Shown here: one piece after another, positions 9,010 to 16,617 of the stretch
How the letters are laid out: every line of letters starts with the position of its first letter
Numbering within the stretch: the first letter of the stretch is position 1
Source: Pseudomonadota bacterium
GTDB taxonomy: Bacteria > Pseudomonadota > Alphaproteobacteria > Rhizobiales > Hyphomicrobiaceae
DNA length: 41,285 nucleotides
NCBI GenBank assembly: GCA_023405815.1
Contig: JAEXXM010000007.1
Coordinates: 1 to 41,285 of the forward strand
Direction: 5' to 3'
The notes under the pieces: model-generated
The model's database searches: none
What the model saw: the letters and a program-made list of their open reading frames with translations, nothing else
Told to the model about the DNA's origin: nothing
Made by a program: the position numbers and the translations under genes

Positions 9010-10608
9010 ATGAAGCTCTATCGCTCCTTCGCAACCGTCGGCGGCCTCACCCTGTTGAGCCGCGTCTTCGGCTTCCTGCGCGATATTCTCATCGCGGCCA
9101 TCCTCGGCTCGGGAATGGTGGCCGACGCGTTTTTCGTCGCCTTCCGTTTTCCCAATCTTTTCCGCAGGCTGTTCGGCGAGGGCGCATTCAATGCGGCGTT
9201 CGTGCCGCTGTTTGCCAAGCGCCTCGAAGGGGAAGGGAAGGAGGTCGCACGCGCCTTCGCCGAGGAGGCGATGGCGGGCCTCGTCTTCATCCTTCTCATC
9301 CTCACGATCGTCGCCGAGATTGCCATGCCGTTGCTGATGTACGGCCTGGCGCCAGGGTTCAGCGAGAACCCGGAGAAGTTCGATCTCGCAGTGCTGCTCA
9401 CGCGCATCACGATGCCGTACCTCATCTGCATGTCTCTCGTGGCGTTGATGTCGGGGGTGCTCAACTCGTTCGGCAAGTTCGTCGAGAGCTCTTCAGTGTC
9501 GATCGTGCTCAATGGCGCGATGATGGCCGCAACCCTGATCGGCATGTGGCTCGGCTATCAGAACGATCCGATGGCGGGCGTGATCCAGGCCTGGGGCGTG
9601 TTCGCGGCGGGCATACTGCAGCTTGCGGTGCTGCTGGACGGGCTCAGGCGCAACGGAATCTGGCTCAAGCTGCGCCGGCCGCGGATGACGGAAGGCATGC
9701 GGCGCCTCATCCGGCTCGGCATCCCGGGCGTGATCGCGGGCGGGGTCACGCAGCTCAACATCGTCATCGGCACCGTCATCGCCTCGATGCAGAACGGCGC
9801 CGTGTCATATCTCTACTATGCGGACAGGCTCTATGAGCTGCCGCTCGCCATCGTCGGCATTGCCATCGGCGTGGTGCTGCTGCCCGACGTGGCGCGGCAC
9901 CTCCGGGCCGAGAACCACGAAGCGGTCATGGATAGCCAGAACCGCTCCTTCGAGTTCGCGATGCTGCTGACGCTGCCGGCGGCCGTAGCCCTCGCCGTGG
10001 TGCCGACCGCCATCGTCGCGGCGCTGTTCGAGCGGGGGGCCTTCACGGCGTCGGACACGCCGGCGACGGCATGGGCGCTGGCGATCTTCGCGGTCGGTCT
10101 GCCGAGCTTCGTGCTCATCAAGGTGTTCTCGCCAGCCTACTTCGCTCGCGAGGACACCCGCACGCCGATGATCTACGCGACCATCAGCCTGACGGCGAAT
10201 ACGATCGGCTCGATTGTGCTGTTCTTCGTGTTCCGGAGCCTCGGCTGGATGCCGCACCTTGGCATTGCCGTCGCGACGACACTGGGCGGCTTTCTCAATG
10301 CCGGCCTGCTCTACATGACGCTGGCCAGGAACGGGCACTTCGTGGCCGATGCGCGGCTGAAGCGGACGCTGCCGCGCATCGTCGTGTCGAGCGCCGTCAT
10401 GGGCGCGGTGTTGTGGGGCGTCGCCACGGCGCTGGAAGGCAAGTTCAAGCCGCCGACGCCGGAGCTGGAGCGGGCAGTCGCGCTCATCGTCCTATGCGGC
10501 GCCGGCTTCCTCACCTATGCGGTTGCCGTGTTCGCGACCGGGGCGCTGGACCGCAAGCAGTTGCGCCGCTTCCTTTCCCGTCGCACGCCGCCCCCCGGGC
10601 CGACTTGA
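9010..10608 (+). CDS. murJ: Lipid II flippase MurJ
   Basis: This 532-residue polytopic membrane protein begins MKLYRSFATVGGLTLLSRVF and continues GFLRDILIAAILGSGMVADA, the typical MurJ N-terminus of the MOP/MVF superfamily. The sequence FRFPNLFRRLFGEGAFNAAF contains the conserved Arg/Glu-rich loop after helix 1. About 14 hydrophobic segments are spread along the length, as expected. MurJ moves lipid-linked peptidoglycan precursor across the inner membrane. The frame is open upstream to 8875, but that stretch (MARPSSFDADLSRT...) is not MurJ-like and overlaps the rhomboid gene, so the ATG at 9010 is preferred. murJ next to trpS is a recurring alphaproteobacterial arrangement, though here about 300 bp of repeats lie between them. 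Confidence 0.95.
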   Translation: MKLYRSFATVGGLTLLSRVFGFLRDILIAAILGSGMVADAFFVAFRFPNLFRRLFGEGAFNAAFVPLFAKRLEGEGKEVARAFAEEAMAGLVFILLILTIVAEIAMPLLMYGLAPGFSENPEKFDLAVLLTRITMPYLICMSLVALMSGVLNSFGKFVESSSVSIVLNGAMMAATLIGMWLGYQNDPMAGVIQAWGVFAAGILQLAVLLDGLRRNGIWLKLRRPRMTEGMRRLIRLGIPGVIAGGVTQLNIVIGTVIASMQNGAVSYLYYADRLYELPLAIVGIAIGVVLLPDVARHLRAENHEAVMDSQNRSFEFAMLLTLPAAVALAVVPTAIVAALFERGAFTASDTPATAWALAIFAVGLPSFVLIKVFSPAYFAREDTRTPMIYATISLTANTIGSIVLFFVFRSLGWMPHLGIAVATTLGGFLNAGLLYMTLARNGHFVADARLKRTLPRIVVSSAVMGAVLWGVATALEGKFKPPTPELERAVALIVLCGAGFLTYAVAVFATGALDRKQLRRFLSRRTPPPGPT

Positions 10609-10615
10609 TTCAGGA

Positions 10616-10841
10616 CTGACACGAGGGGATGGAAGCTTGGTGTGCGGCATTCGTCGCGCAAGCTGATGACCGGCGCTCGCGCCGGGGCGCCTTGCGCCCT
10701 TGCCGCCTTCGGCGGCGCTTCTTCTGGTGTGACGCGAGTGGAGAGAGGCTTTGTGTACGGCTGGCGTTGCGCGAGCGGATGTCCGGCGCTCGCGCCGGGC
10801 GCCCTTGGAGCCTGAGCATGGCACGCTTCGCTTGCCATGCT
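10616..10841. repeat. Two tandem diverged palindromic intergenic elements (REP/RIME-like)
   Basis: The 304-bp murJ-trpS gap (10609-10912) has no convincing gene. It holds two diverged copies of a unit spaced 113 bp apart. Copy 1 starts near 10616 and copy 2 near 10729. Each has a similar lead (GACACGAGGGGATGGAAGC in copy 1) and then the same 16-base hairpin CCGGCGCTCGCGCCGG at 10670-10685 and 10783-10798 (6-bp stem, CTCG loop). After exactly 16 more bases each has a second hairpin of different sequence. In copy 1 it is GCCGCC/GGCGGC at 10702-10716. In copy 2 it is AGCATGGCA/TGCCATGCT at 10815-10841. A third copy of the conserved hairpin and linker lies between infB and rbfA (31148-31194). Confidence 0.75.
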
Positions 10842-10912
10842 GAAGTGAGCTGGGCGTCTTGCGAACCCGTGCGGGGCGGGCCATAACGCGCGCCTATTCT
10901 CAAGGGGTTCCC

Positions 10913-11971
10913 ATGGCATTCAAAGAGCGCGTCTTCTCCGGCATGCAGCCGACCGGCAGCCTGCACCTCGGCAACTATCTCGGCGCCATGGTGCAGTGGA
11001 TCGAGATGCAGAAGACGCACGAGTGCATCTACTGCGTCGTCGATATGCACGCGATCACGGTGTGGCAGGACCCCAAGGAGCTGAAGAACGCAATCCGGCA
11101 GGTGACTGCCGCCTATATCGCGTCGGGACTCGACCCGAAGAAGAGCATCCTCTTCAACCAGAGCCAGGTCGCCGAGCACGCCGAGCTGGCGTGGGTGTTC
11201 AATTGCGTCGCCCGCCTCGGCTGGCTCAACCGCATGACGCAATTCAAGGAGAAGGCGGGCAAGGACCGCGAGAACGCGTCGGTCGGCCTTTACGCCTATC
11301 CGAATCTCATGGCGGCGGACATCCTCGCCTACCAGGCGACCCACGTTCCCGTGGGCGAGGACCAGAAGCAGCACCTCGAGCTTGCGCGCGACATCGCTCA
11401 GAAGTTCAACAACGACTTCCGCGACCAGATCGTCGCCGCCGGATATCAGGACGGCATCTTCTTCCCGCAGCCCGAGCCGGTCATCACCGGGCCGGCAACG
11501 CGCGTCATGAGCCTGCGCGACGGGACGAAGAAGATGTCGAAGTCCGAGCCGTCGGACATGTCGCGCATCAACCTGATGGACGACACCGACGCCATCGCCG
11601 ACAAGATCAAGCGCGCCAAGACGGACATGGAGCCGGCTCCGCCCGGCAACCTGGAAGAGCTGAAGGCGCGGCCGGAGGTGGACAACCTCGTCGGAATCTA
11701 TGCGGCGCTCGCCGGCATTAGCAAAGAGCAGGCGCTCCAGGTGCTGATCGACACCGCAAAGGAAGGCCCCAGCATCTTCACGGGCCTCAAGCGCGCATTG
11801 ACCGAGGTGGCAGTCGAAAGGCTGGGGCCTATTCGGGCCGAGATCGTGCGGCTCATGAGCGATCCCCCGGAGATCGACCGCATTCTCGCCGACGGCTCGG
11901 CGCGTGCACGAGCCATCGCCGCGCCGATCATGAGTCAGGTTAAAGATATCGTCGGCTTCGTCCGTTCTTGA
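10913..11971 (+). CDS. trpS: Tryptophanyl-tRNA synthetase
   Basis: This class I aminoacyl-tRNA synthetase charges tRNA-Trp in the cytosol. The HIGH-equivalent motif is TGSLHLGNYLGA at about residues 14-25, and the KMSKS loop is intact at residues 207-211 within DGTKKMSKSEPSD. At 352 residues it is close to the family's usual 330-350. The ATG at 10913 is preceded by AAGGGG at a suitable distance. An upstream in-frame GTG or TTG extension to 10859 would add 18 residues of Arg-rich sequence from the repeat region and was rejected. The universal stress gene follows after about 45 bp. Confidence 0.96.
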   Translation: MAFKERVFSGMQPTGSLHLGNYLGAMVQWIEMQKTHECIYCVVDMHAITVWQDPKELKNAIRQVTAAYIASGLDPKKSILFNQSQVAEHAELAWVFNCVARLGWLNRMTQFKEKAGKDRENASVGLYAYPNLMAADILAYQATHVPVGEDQKQHLELARDIAQKFNNDFRDQIVAAGYQDGIFFPQPEPVITGPATRVMSLRDGTKKMSKSEPSDMSRINLMDDTDAIADKIKRAKTDMEPAPPGNLEELKARPEVDNLVGIYAALAGISKEQALQVLIDTAKEGPSIFTGLKRALTEVAVERLGPIRAEIVRLMSDPPEIDRILADGSARARAIAAPIMSQVKDIVGFVRS

Positions 11972-12015
11972 CCGGTGCTGTTGTTCGCGGCCGGGGCACG
12001 TGGCAGCATGACGCG

Positions 12016-12525
12016 ATGAGCAATAGCAAAAAGCGCCGTTCGTTCGAGGCCGACCAGTTCCGGAAGTTTCTCGTCATCGTCGACGAAAGCCCGGAGGTCG
12101 AGACGGCGCTCTATTACGCCGCGAGCCGCATGCAGCGATCGTCCGGGTCTCTGGTCCTGCTGTACATCATCGTGCCGCAGGAATTTCAGCACTGGATCAA
12201 CGTTCGCCAGCAGCAAATCGAAGAGGAGACGGCCAAGGCCAAGGCCCTGTTCCGGCTCATGCGCCGGAAGCTGAACCTCGCCGGATACGAGAATGTCGCC
12301 TGCGAGGAGATCATCCGCGAGGGCTCCAAGGGCGAAGAAATTCGCAAATTGATCGACGAGGACAAAGACATCGCGGTGCTGGTGCTGGGCGCCTCGGCGG
12401 ACCCGGCGGGGCCCGGCCCCTTGGTCTCGTCGCTGGCGGCGGGCAGCGCCATGGGCAAATTTCCAATCCCGATCACCATAGTGCCGGGAACGCTGGAGCT
12501 GGAGGAAGTCCGCTCCTTGGACTAG
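12016..12525 (+). CDS. Universal stress protein (UspA family)
   Basis: The 169-residue protein has the UspA alpha/beta pattern. The first strand KFLVIVDESPEVETALYYAA carries the nucleotide-contacting Asp. The middle helix pair is followed by DIAVLVLGASADPAG, and the end has SAMGKFPIPITIVPG, matching the usual G-x2-G-x9-G(S/T) tail only loosely, so ATP binding is uncertain. Position directly after trpS and before nfu matches other Rhizobiales. The start at 12016 was preferred to a TTG at 11968, which would overlap the end of trpS. No strong ribosome-binding site is seen, so translation may be coupled to or follow trpS. The specific stress role cannot be read from the sequence. Confidence 0.85.
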   Translation: MSNSKKRRSFEADQFRKFLVIVDESPEVETALYYAASRMQRSSGSLVLLYIIVPQEFQHWINVRQQQIEEETAKAKALFRLMRRKLNLAGYENVACEEIIREGSKGEEIRKLIDEDKDIAVLVLGASADPAGPGPLVSSLAAGSAMGKFPIPITIVPGTLELEEVRSLD

Positions 12526-12569
12526 AAGGCTCAGCGAGGTACTCGAAATCTCGTTCGGGATGCTCTATC

Positions 12570-12586
12570 TTTAGAGAAGTTCTAAA
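12570..12586. promoter_or_regulatory. Candidate Irr box / iron control element upstream of nfu
   Basis: The 17 bases TTTAGAG-AAG-TTCTAAA match the alphaproteobacterial iron control element TTTAGAA-N3-TTCTAAA at 13 of 14 defined positions, in the right spacing. It lies 54 bp before the nfu start. Irr is the heme-responsive regulator of iron-demand genes in Rhizobiales, and iron-sulfur assembly genes are typical targets. The irr gene itself is not in this window; the fur-family gene at 15198 is of the Fur/Mur type. Confidence 0.7.
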
Positions 12587-12640
12587 CTAGGTTCCGGAGG
12601 CCGGCGAGTTCCGGCGCCGCCAATGCTGAAAGGCTAGGGC

Positions 12641-13195
12641 ATGTTCATCCAGACCGAAGCAACCCCGAACCCGGCGACGCTTAAGTTCATCCCGGGCAAG
12701 TCCGTGCTCGCAGAGGGCACCGCCGACTTCACCGACAAGGGCGAGGCGCTCGCATCGCCGCTCGCCTCGCGCCTGTTCGACATCAAGGGCGTGCGCGGCG
12801 TGTTCCTCGGCTCCGACTTCATCTCGGTGACCAAGGGCGAGGAGGAGTGGCAGCATTTGAAGCCCATGATCCTCGGCGCCATCATGGAGCACTACATGTC
12901 GGGTGCGCCCGTCGTCGCGGAGACCGCGAACGACGAAGCGGGCGCGGCCCAGTACGATCCAAAGGACGAGGCGGTCGTCGCCACGATCAAGGAGCTGCTC
13001 GAGACCCGGGTTCGCCCGGCGGTCGCCCAGGATGGCGGCGACATCACGTTCTCCGCTTTCCGCGACGGCGTCGTCTACCTGCACATGCGCGGCGCCTGCT
13101 CGGGTTGCCCGAGCTCCACGGCGACGCTACGCCATGGCATCGAGAACCTGCTGCGGCACTTCTGCCCGGAAGTCCAAGAGGTTCAGGCCGTCTGA
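12641..13195 (+). CDS. NifU-family iron-sulfur cluster carrier (Nfu)
   Basis: The 184-residue protein has an N-terminal Nfu_N domain (MFIQTEATPNPATLKFIPGK to about residue 90) and a C-terminal NifU domain with RPAVAQDGGDITF. The cluster-binding CxxC is in GACSGCPSS, Cys153 and Cys156. Such proteins accept iron-sulfur clusters from the SUF or ISC scaffold and pass them to client enzymes. A likely client in this window is MiaB, a radical SAM enzyme; that link is an inference. The ATG at 12641 has a GAAAGG binding site upstream. The gene is monocistronic by sequence: a candidate Irr box in front and a strong terminator behind (13216-13242). Confidence 0.93.
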   Translation: MFIQTEATPNPATLKFIPGKSVLAEGTADFTDKGEALASPLASRLFDIKGVRGVFLGSDFISVTKGEEEWQHLKPMILGAIMEHYMSGAPVVAETANDEAGAAQYDPKDEAVVATIKELLETRVRPAVAQDGGDITFSAFRDGVVYLHMRGACSGCPSSTATLRHGIENLLRHFCPEVQEVQAV

Positions 13196-13215
13196 GGCGG
13201 CTTCCCGGTGAGACC

Positions 13216-13242
13216 AAAACCCCGCCCATCGGCGGGGTTTTT
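13216..13242 (+). terminator. Rho-independent terminator of nfu
   Basis: A perfect 11-bp stem AAAACCCCGCC / GGCGGGGTTTT with a CATC tetraloop runs into a T tract. It starts 21 bases after the nfu stop. The A-run on the other side means it could also terminate on the minus strand. Confidence 0.93.
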
Positions 13243-13276
13243 GCTTTTGAATCCGACACATTAGGAGAAGTCGACC

Positions 13277-13864
13277 ATGTCGAGACTCGACGCCGGCGTG
13301 CTCCGCCAGGCATTTCTCGAGGCGCGCACGTACAATGCATGGCTGCCGAAGGAGGTGCCCGACAGCCTGCTGCGGGAACTCGTCGAGATGGCGCAGCTCG
13401 GCCCGACCGCAGTCAACAGCCAGCCAGCGCGGTTCGTGTTCGTGAAGTCGGCGGAGGCGAAAGAGAAGCTCAGGCCGCTACTGAGCGAAGGCAATCGCGC
13501 CAAGACCATGCAGGCCCCGGTATGCGCGATCATCGGCTATGACACGGCGTTCTATGAGCACCTCCCGCGGACGTTCCCGCACAAGGATCTGAAGGCGTCC
13601 TATGCCGGAAATCCTCAGTCGGCGCAGGAGAATGCGTTCCGCAACGGCACATTGCAGGGTGCCTACCTCATTGTCGCCGCGCGCCTGCTCGGCCTCGATT
13701 GCGGGCCTATGTCGGGCTTCAACAATGCCGCGGTCGACGAGGCCTTTTTCGCGGGCACGACCATAAGATCGAATTTCCTCTGCAACCTCGGATACGGGGA
13801 GCCGTCTGTCCTCAGGGGCCGGCTGCCGCGTCTCGCATACGAGGAAGTTGCGAAGATCGCCTGA
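13277..13864 (+). CDS. Nitroreductase-family protein, RutE/HadB (malonic semialdehyde reductase) type
   Basis: This 195-residue flavin protein matches the RutE subfamily in length and motifs. It has EARTYNAWLPKEVPDSLLREL, then AQLGPTAVNSQPARFVFV for FMN binding, ENAFRNGTLQGAYLIVAARL in the middle, LGLDCGPMSGFNNAAVDEAF, and the ending LGYGEPSVLRGRLPRL. RutE of E. coli reduces malonic semialdehyde to 3-hydroxypropionate in pyrimidine breakdown. No other rut gene is nearby, so the true substrate here is open; a general NAD(P)H-dependent reductase is possible. The ATG at 13277 is well supported by AGGAGA nine bases upstream. It sits alone between the nfu terminator and tsaB. Confidence 0.85.
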   Translation: MSRLDAGVLRQAFLEARTYNAWLPKEVPDSLLRELVEMAQLGPTAVNSQPARFVFVKSAEAKEKLRPLLSEGNRAKTMQAPVCAIIGYDTAFYEHLPRTFPHKDLKASYAGNPQSAQENAFRNGTLQGAYLIVAARLLGLDCGPMSGFNNAAVDEAFFAGTTIRSNFLCNLGYGEPSVLRGRLPRLAYEEVAKIA

Positions 13865-13922
13865 TCTAGGTCCGAATTTTGGGGTGGTGAATTGCCCGTG
13901 CTCTGCGTATAGGGTGCGGCGC

Positions 13923-14618
13923 ATGCATATCTTGGCCTTCGACACATGCTTCGATGGCTGCTCGGCATGTGTCGCCGAGCTGCAGGGCGGCGCCGTCTCC
14001 ATTCTCAGTGCCGAGTTCGAGCGCTTCGAGACGGGCCACGCCGAGCGCCTCGTCCCGATGATCGGAGAGGTGATGCGCGAGGCGCACGTCACCTTCGACC
14101 AGATATGCCGCATCGCCGTGACGACGGGTCCCGGCACCTTCACGGGAACGCGCATCGGCATCGCCGCGGCGCGCTCGCTCGCTCTGGCGACGGGGGCGAA
14201 GACTGTCGCGGTCTCGAGCCTCGCGGTGATGGCCGAGGCTGCCCGGGCCGAAGTCCGCGACGAGCTTCTTGCTGTGGTCGTCGATGCGCGGCGTGGCGAG
14301 GTCTACGCTCAGGTATTTGCCGCGGGCGACGGCACAAATGCGCTCACGCCTCCGCAATTGCTCATGCATGAGGACGCAGCGCGGGTCGCCGGGGATCGCG
14401 GGATAGCGTTCGTCGGCTCCGGCGCCGCGGCGGTCGCAGATATCGCAGCGCGCGAGGGCCGGCACGCAGTGGCCCTGTTGGTCGATCTCGTGCCCGACGC
14501 GGCGGCGCTGGCGCAGCTTGCCGGAGCGCTTCCCGTCTCCGATGCACCGCTAACACCGCTGTACCTGCGTCCGCCCGATGCCAAGCCCCAGGACGGAAAG
14601 GCCATAGCGAGAGCATGA
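13923..14618 (+). CDS. tsaB: tRNA threonylcarbamoyladenosine biosynthesis protein TsaB
   Basis: TsaB is the non-catalytic partner that binds TsaD and TsaE in making the t6A modification at position 37 of ANN-reading tRNAs. The start MHILAFDTCFDGCSACVAEL and the signature TTGPGTFTGTRIGIAAARSLA are those of the family, and 231 residues is the normal length. The ASKHA-type fold is partly degenerate, as expected for TsaB. The ATG at 13923 was preferred to an upstream TTG/GTG extension that adds 25 unrelated residues. The stop overlaps the rimI start (ATGA), so the two are translationally coupled; the tsaB-rimI pair is widespread in bacteria. Confidence 0.92.
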   Translation: MHILAFDTCFDGCSACVAELQGGAVSILSAEFERFETGHAERLVPMIGEVMREAHVTFDQICRIAVTTGPGTFTGTRIGIAAARSLALATGAKTVAVSSLAVMAEAARAEVRDELLAVVVDARRGEVYAQVFAAGDGTNALTPPQLLMHEDAARVAGDRGIAFVGSGAAAVADIAAREGRHAVALLVDLVPDAAALAQLAGALPVSDAPLTPLYLRPPDAKPQDGKAIARA

Positions 14619-15100
14619 GCCAGGCAGTGATCCCACTCGATCCAAGGAACCTAAGCCTGCTGTGGGCGAGCCCCGAGCGGTCAGAGGAGATCGCCGCTCT
14701 GCATGCACGTCTTTTCGATCCGCCCTGGGACGCTGCCAGCATCGCGAGCTCGATCGAGCATCCGGCCTCGGCTTCGTTCATCGCCCAGGTGCGCGAGCCG
14801 CCGGTGCTCGCGGGGTTCGTCATCGGCCGCATTGCAGCCGACGAGGCGGAGATCATCTCGATCGGGGTGGCGCCGGAATGGCAGAGGCGCGGGGTTGGAC
14901 GGCGCATGGTCGAGGGATTGGTGCGTGCGGCGCGCCGGGCCGAGGTCAAGCGCGTGTTCCTGGAGGTCGCCACGGACAACTTGGCCGCGGGGGCGCTCTA
15001 CACCGGCATCGGCTTCGTGCCCGCCGGGGGCCGCAAGAACTACTACCGGCGCGCCGACGGCAGCACCGCGGACGCGGTGATACTCGCTCTCGACTTGTAG
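14615..15100 (+). CDS. rimI: Ribosomal protein S18-alanine N-acetyltransferase (GNAT family)
   Basis: The 161-residue GNAT-fold protein has the acetyl-CoA loop VAPEWQRRGVGRRMVEGLV (Q/R-x-x-G-x-G/A form), followed by VKRVFLEVATDNLAAGALYT and GIGFVPAGGRKNYYRRADG, which are the RimI hallmarks. RimI acetylates the N-terminal alanine of ribosomal protein S18 in E. coli. Start ATG 14615 overlaps the tsaB stop by four bases. The downstream fur gene starts 97 bp later. As with many GNATs, a different protein substrate cannot be excluded, but the tsaB neighbour supports RimI. Confidence 0.88.
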   Translation: MSQAVIPLDPRNLSLLWASPERSEEIAALHARLFDPPWDAASIASSIEHPASASFIAQVREPPVLAGFVIGRIAADEAEIISIGVAPEWQRRGVGRRMVEGLVRAARRAEVKRVFLEVATDNLAAGALYTGIGFVPAGGRKNYYRRADGSTADAVILALDL

Positions 15101-15197
15101 GGCGGACGGCCTTGCACCTGGCGCCACGGATGTGGACGGCCTGCAGACGCTTACCTATAAAGCGGTGATCGAGCGAGAGCGGAGAAATCGCCGCCGC

Positions 15198-15641
15198 ATG
15201 GCCGATTCTGCAACTTCCAACCTGAGCCGTATAGAGCTGCTTTGCGCAGAGCAAGGCTTGCGCATGACCGGGCAGCGGCGGGTGATCGCGCGCGTCCTTT
15301 CGAGCGCCAAGGATCACCCTGACGTCGAGGAGGTCTACCAGCGTGCCCACGAGATAGATCGCGGCATCTCGCTTTCGACGGTCTATCGCACGCTGAAGCT
15401 GTTTGCCGAGAAGGGGATCCTCGAACGGCACGACTTCGGGCACAAGCGGGGCCGCTACGAGGAGGCCTCGCGCGATCACCACGATCACCTGATCGACGTG
15501 GAGAGCGGAAGGGTGATTGAGTTTCGCAACGAGGCGATCGAGGCGCTCCAGGAGAGAATAGCGCGAGAGCTGGGATTCAAGCTCGTCGGCCACAGGCTGG
15601 AGCTGTACGGCGTGCGCGTCAAAGCGTCGAAGAAGCCGTGA
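15198..15641 (+). CDS. fur: Fur-family metalloregulator (Fur/Mur type)
   Basis: The 147-residue repressor has a winged-helix DNA-binding half (LRMTGQRRVIARVLSSAKDH, then DRGISLSTVYRTLKLFAEKG) and a metal-binding dimerisation half with HHDH at residues 94-97 and His132. It lacks the CxxC pairs of the structural zinc site; its only cysteine is Cys16. That, and the sequence RYEEASRDHHDHLIDVESG, fits alphaproteobacterial Fur/Mur rather than Irr. In Rhizobiales such proteins often respond to manganese, controlling mntH or sitABCD, so the effector metal is uncertain. The ATG at 15198 has a GGAGA site about 12 bases upstream; a GTG at 15132 is an alternative. plsC begins 21 bp downstream. Confidence 0.9.
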   Translation: MADSATSNLSRIELLCAEQGLRMTGQRRVIARVLSSAKDHPDVEEVYQRAHEIDRGISLSTVYRTLKLFAEKGILERHDFGHKRGRYEEASRDHHDHLIDVESGRVIEFRNEAIEALQERIARELGFKLVGHRLELYGVRVKASKKP

Positions 15642-15662
15642 TGCCAATCGCGAGGAGCGATC

Positions 15663-16544
15663 ATGGGTGCGTTCCGAGGTAGTGCGGTTCTCGCGAGCTT
15701 TTTCGCACTCACCGTGCCGTTGATGCCGGTGCAGGCGTTGCTGCTCCGGACAGGATCGCGACGCGCGCGCACGTTTCCTCACTGGTACCATCGCCAAGTC
15801 TGCCGCCTGCTGGGCATTCGCATCAACGTGGTGGGAGAGGTGGTGCGCGACCGTCCGGTGCTGCTCGTCGCCAATCACACGACGTGGCTCGACATTCCCG
15901 TGCTTTCGGCAGTGACACCGGTCTCGTTCGTCGCCAAGAAGGAGGTCGGCTCGTGGCCGTTCGTGTCGACGCTGGCGCGTCTGCAGCGGACCGTGTTCGT
16001 CGACCGCACGCGACGCACGGCAGTCGGCGAGACGGCAGGCGAGATCATGGGCCGTCTGGCATGCGGAGATACCATCGTCCTATTCGCCGAGGGCACGTCG
16101 AGCGACGGCAATCGCGTGCTGCCGTTCATGACCTCACTGTTCGCTGCAGCAAAGCCTTCAACCGGAGAGGCTGATGCGGCGCCCGACGCGGTGGTGCAGC
16201 CGTTGTCGGCCGTATATACGCGGCTGCACGGCCTGCCGCTCGGGCGAGCCGATCGGCCTCGCGTCTCCTGGTACGGCGACATGGAGATGCGCGGCCACGC
16301 CTGGGAGCTGCTGAAGGCCGGGCCGCTCGATGTCGAGATCCGCATCGGCGATCCCGTGCCGCTTTCGAGCTTTGCCGACCGCAAGCAGCTGGCCCGGCAC
16401 AGCGAGGCGCAGGTGCGCGAGCAGGTCGTGCGCACGCTGAGGTGGCGCCCGGTCGGGGAGAGACTCGATGTCGCGCATCCGGAGCCTGCCCCGGCGGCCG
16501 TGAGATCGCGCGTTAGCGCAGATCCAGGGCAAAAGTGGACGTAA
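15663..16544 (+). CDS. 1-acyl-sn-glycerol-3-phosphate acyltransferase (PlsC family)
   Basis: This membrane-associated acyltransferase of 293 residues opens with a hydrophobic segment (about residues 6-28). The catalytic H-x4-D motif follows as NHTTWLD (His72, Asp77), and the glycerol-phosphate-binding block is FAEGTSSDGNRVLPF. PlsC transfers a second acyl chain to lysophosphatidic acid, giving phosphatidic acid for phospholipid synthesis. It could also be an OlsA-type enzyme that acylates lyso-ornithine lipid; both share these motifs and I cannot separate them by eye. The ATG at 15663 has a GAGGAG binding site and lies 21 bp after fur, so the two are probably one operon. miaB follows after 73 bp. 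Confidence 0.87.
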   Translation: MGAFRGSAVLASFFALTVPLMPVQALLLRTGSRRARTFPHWYHRQVCRLLGIRINVVGEVVRDRPVLLVANHTTWLDIPVLSAVTPVSFVAKKEVGSWPFVSTLARLQRTVFVDRTRRTAVGETAGEIMGRLACGDTIVLFAEGTSSDGNRVLPFMTSLFAAAKPSTGEADAAPDAVVQPLSAVYTRLHGLPLGRADRPRVSWYGDMEMRGHAWELLKAGPLDVEIRIGDPVPLSSFADRKQLARHSEAQVREQVVRTLRWRPVGERLDVAHPEPAPAAVRSRVSADPGQKWT

Positions 16545-16617
16545 AGTTCTCCGCTATATAGAGAGAAAAAGCTGAGCGCCGGAAGGCGGCGCTTCCACAT
16601 GCAGGCACGCAAAGACC

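Noticed and set aside
10492..10884. Minus-strand frames over the repeat region between murJ and trpS
   Set aside because: Their similar Arg/Ala-rich translations simply reflect the tandem DNA repeats.
12579..12594. LexA-like GTTC...GTTC pair
   Set aside because: Spacing is eight bases, not the seven of the alphaproteobacterial SOS box, and half of it is part of the better-matching Irr element.
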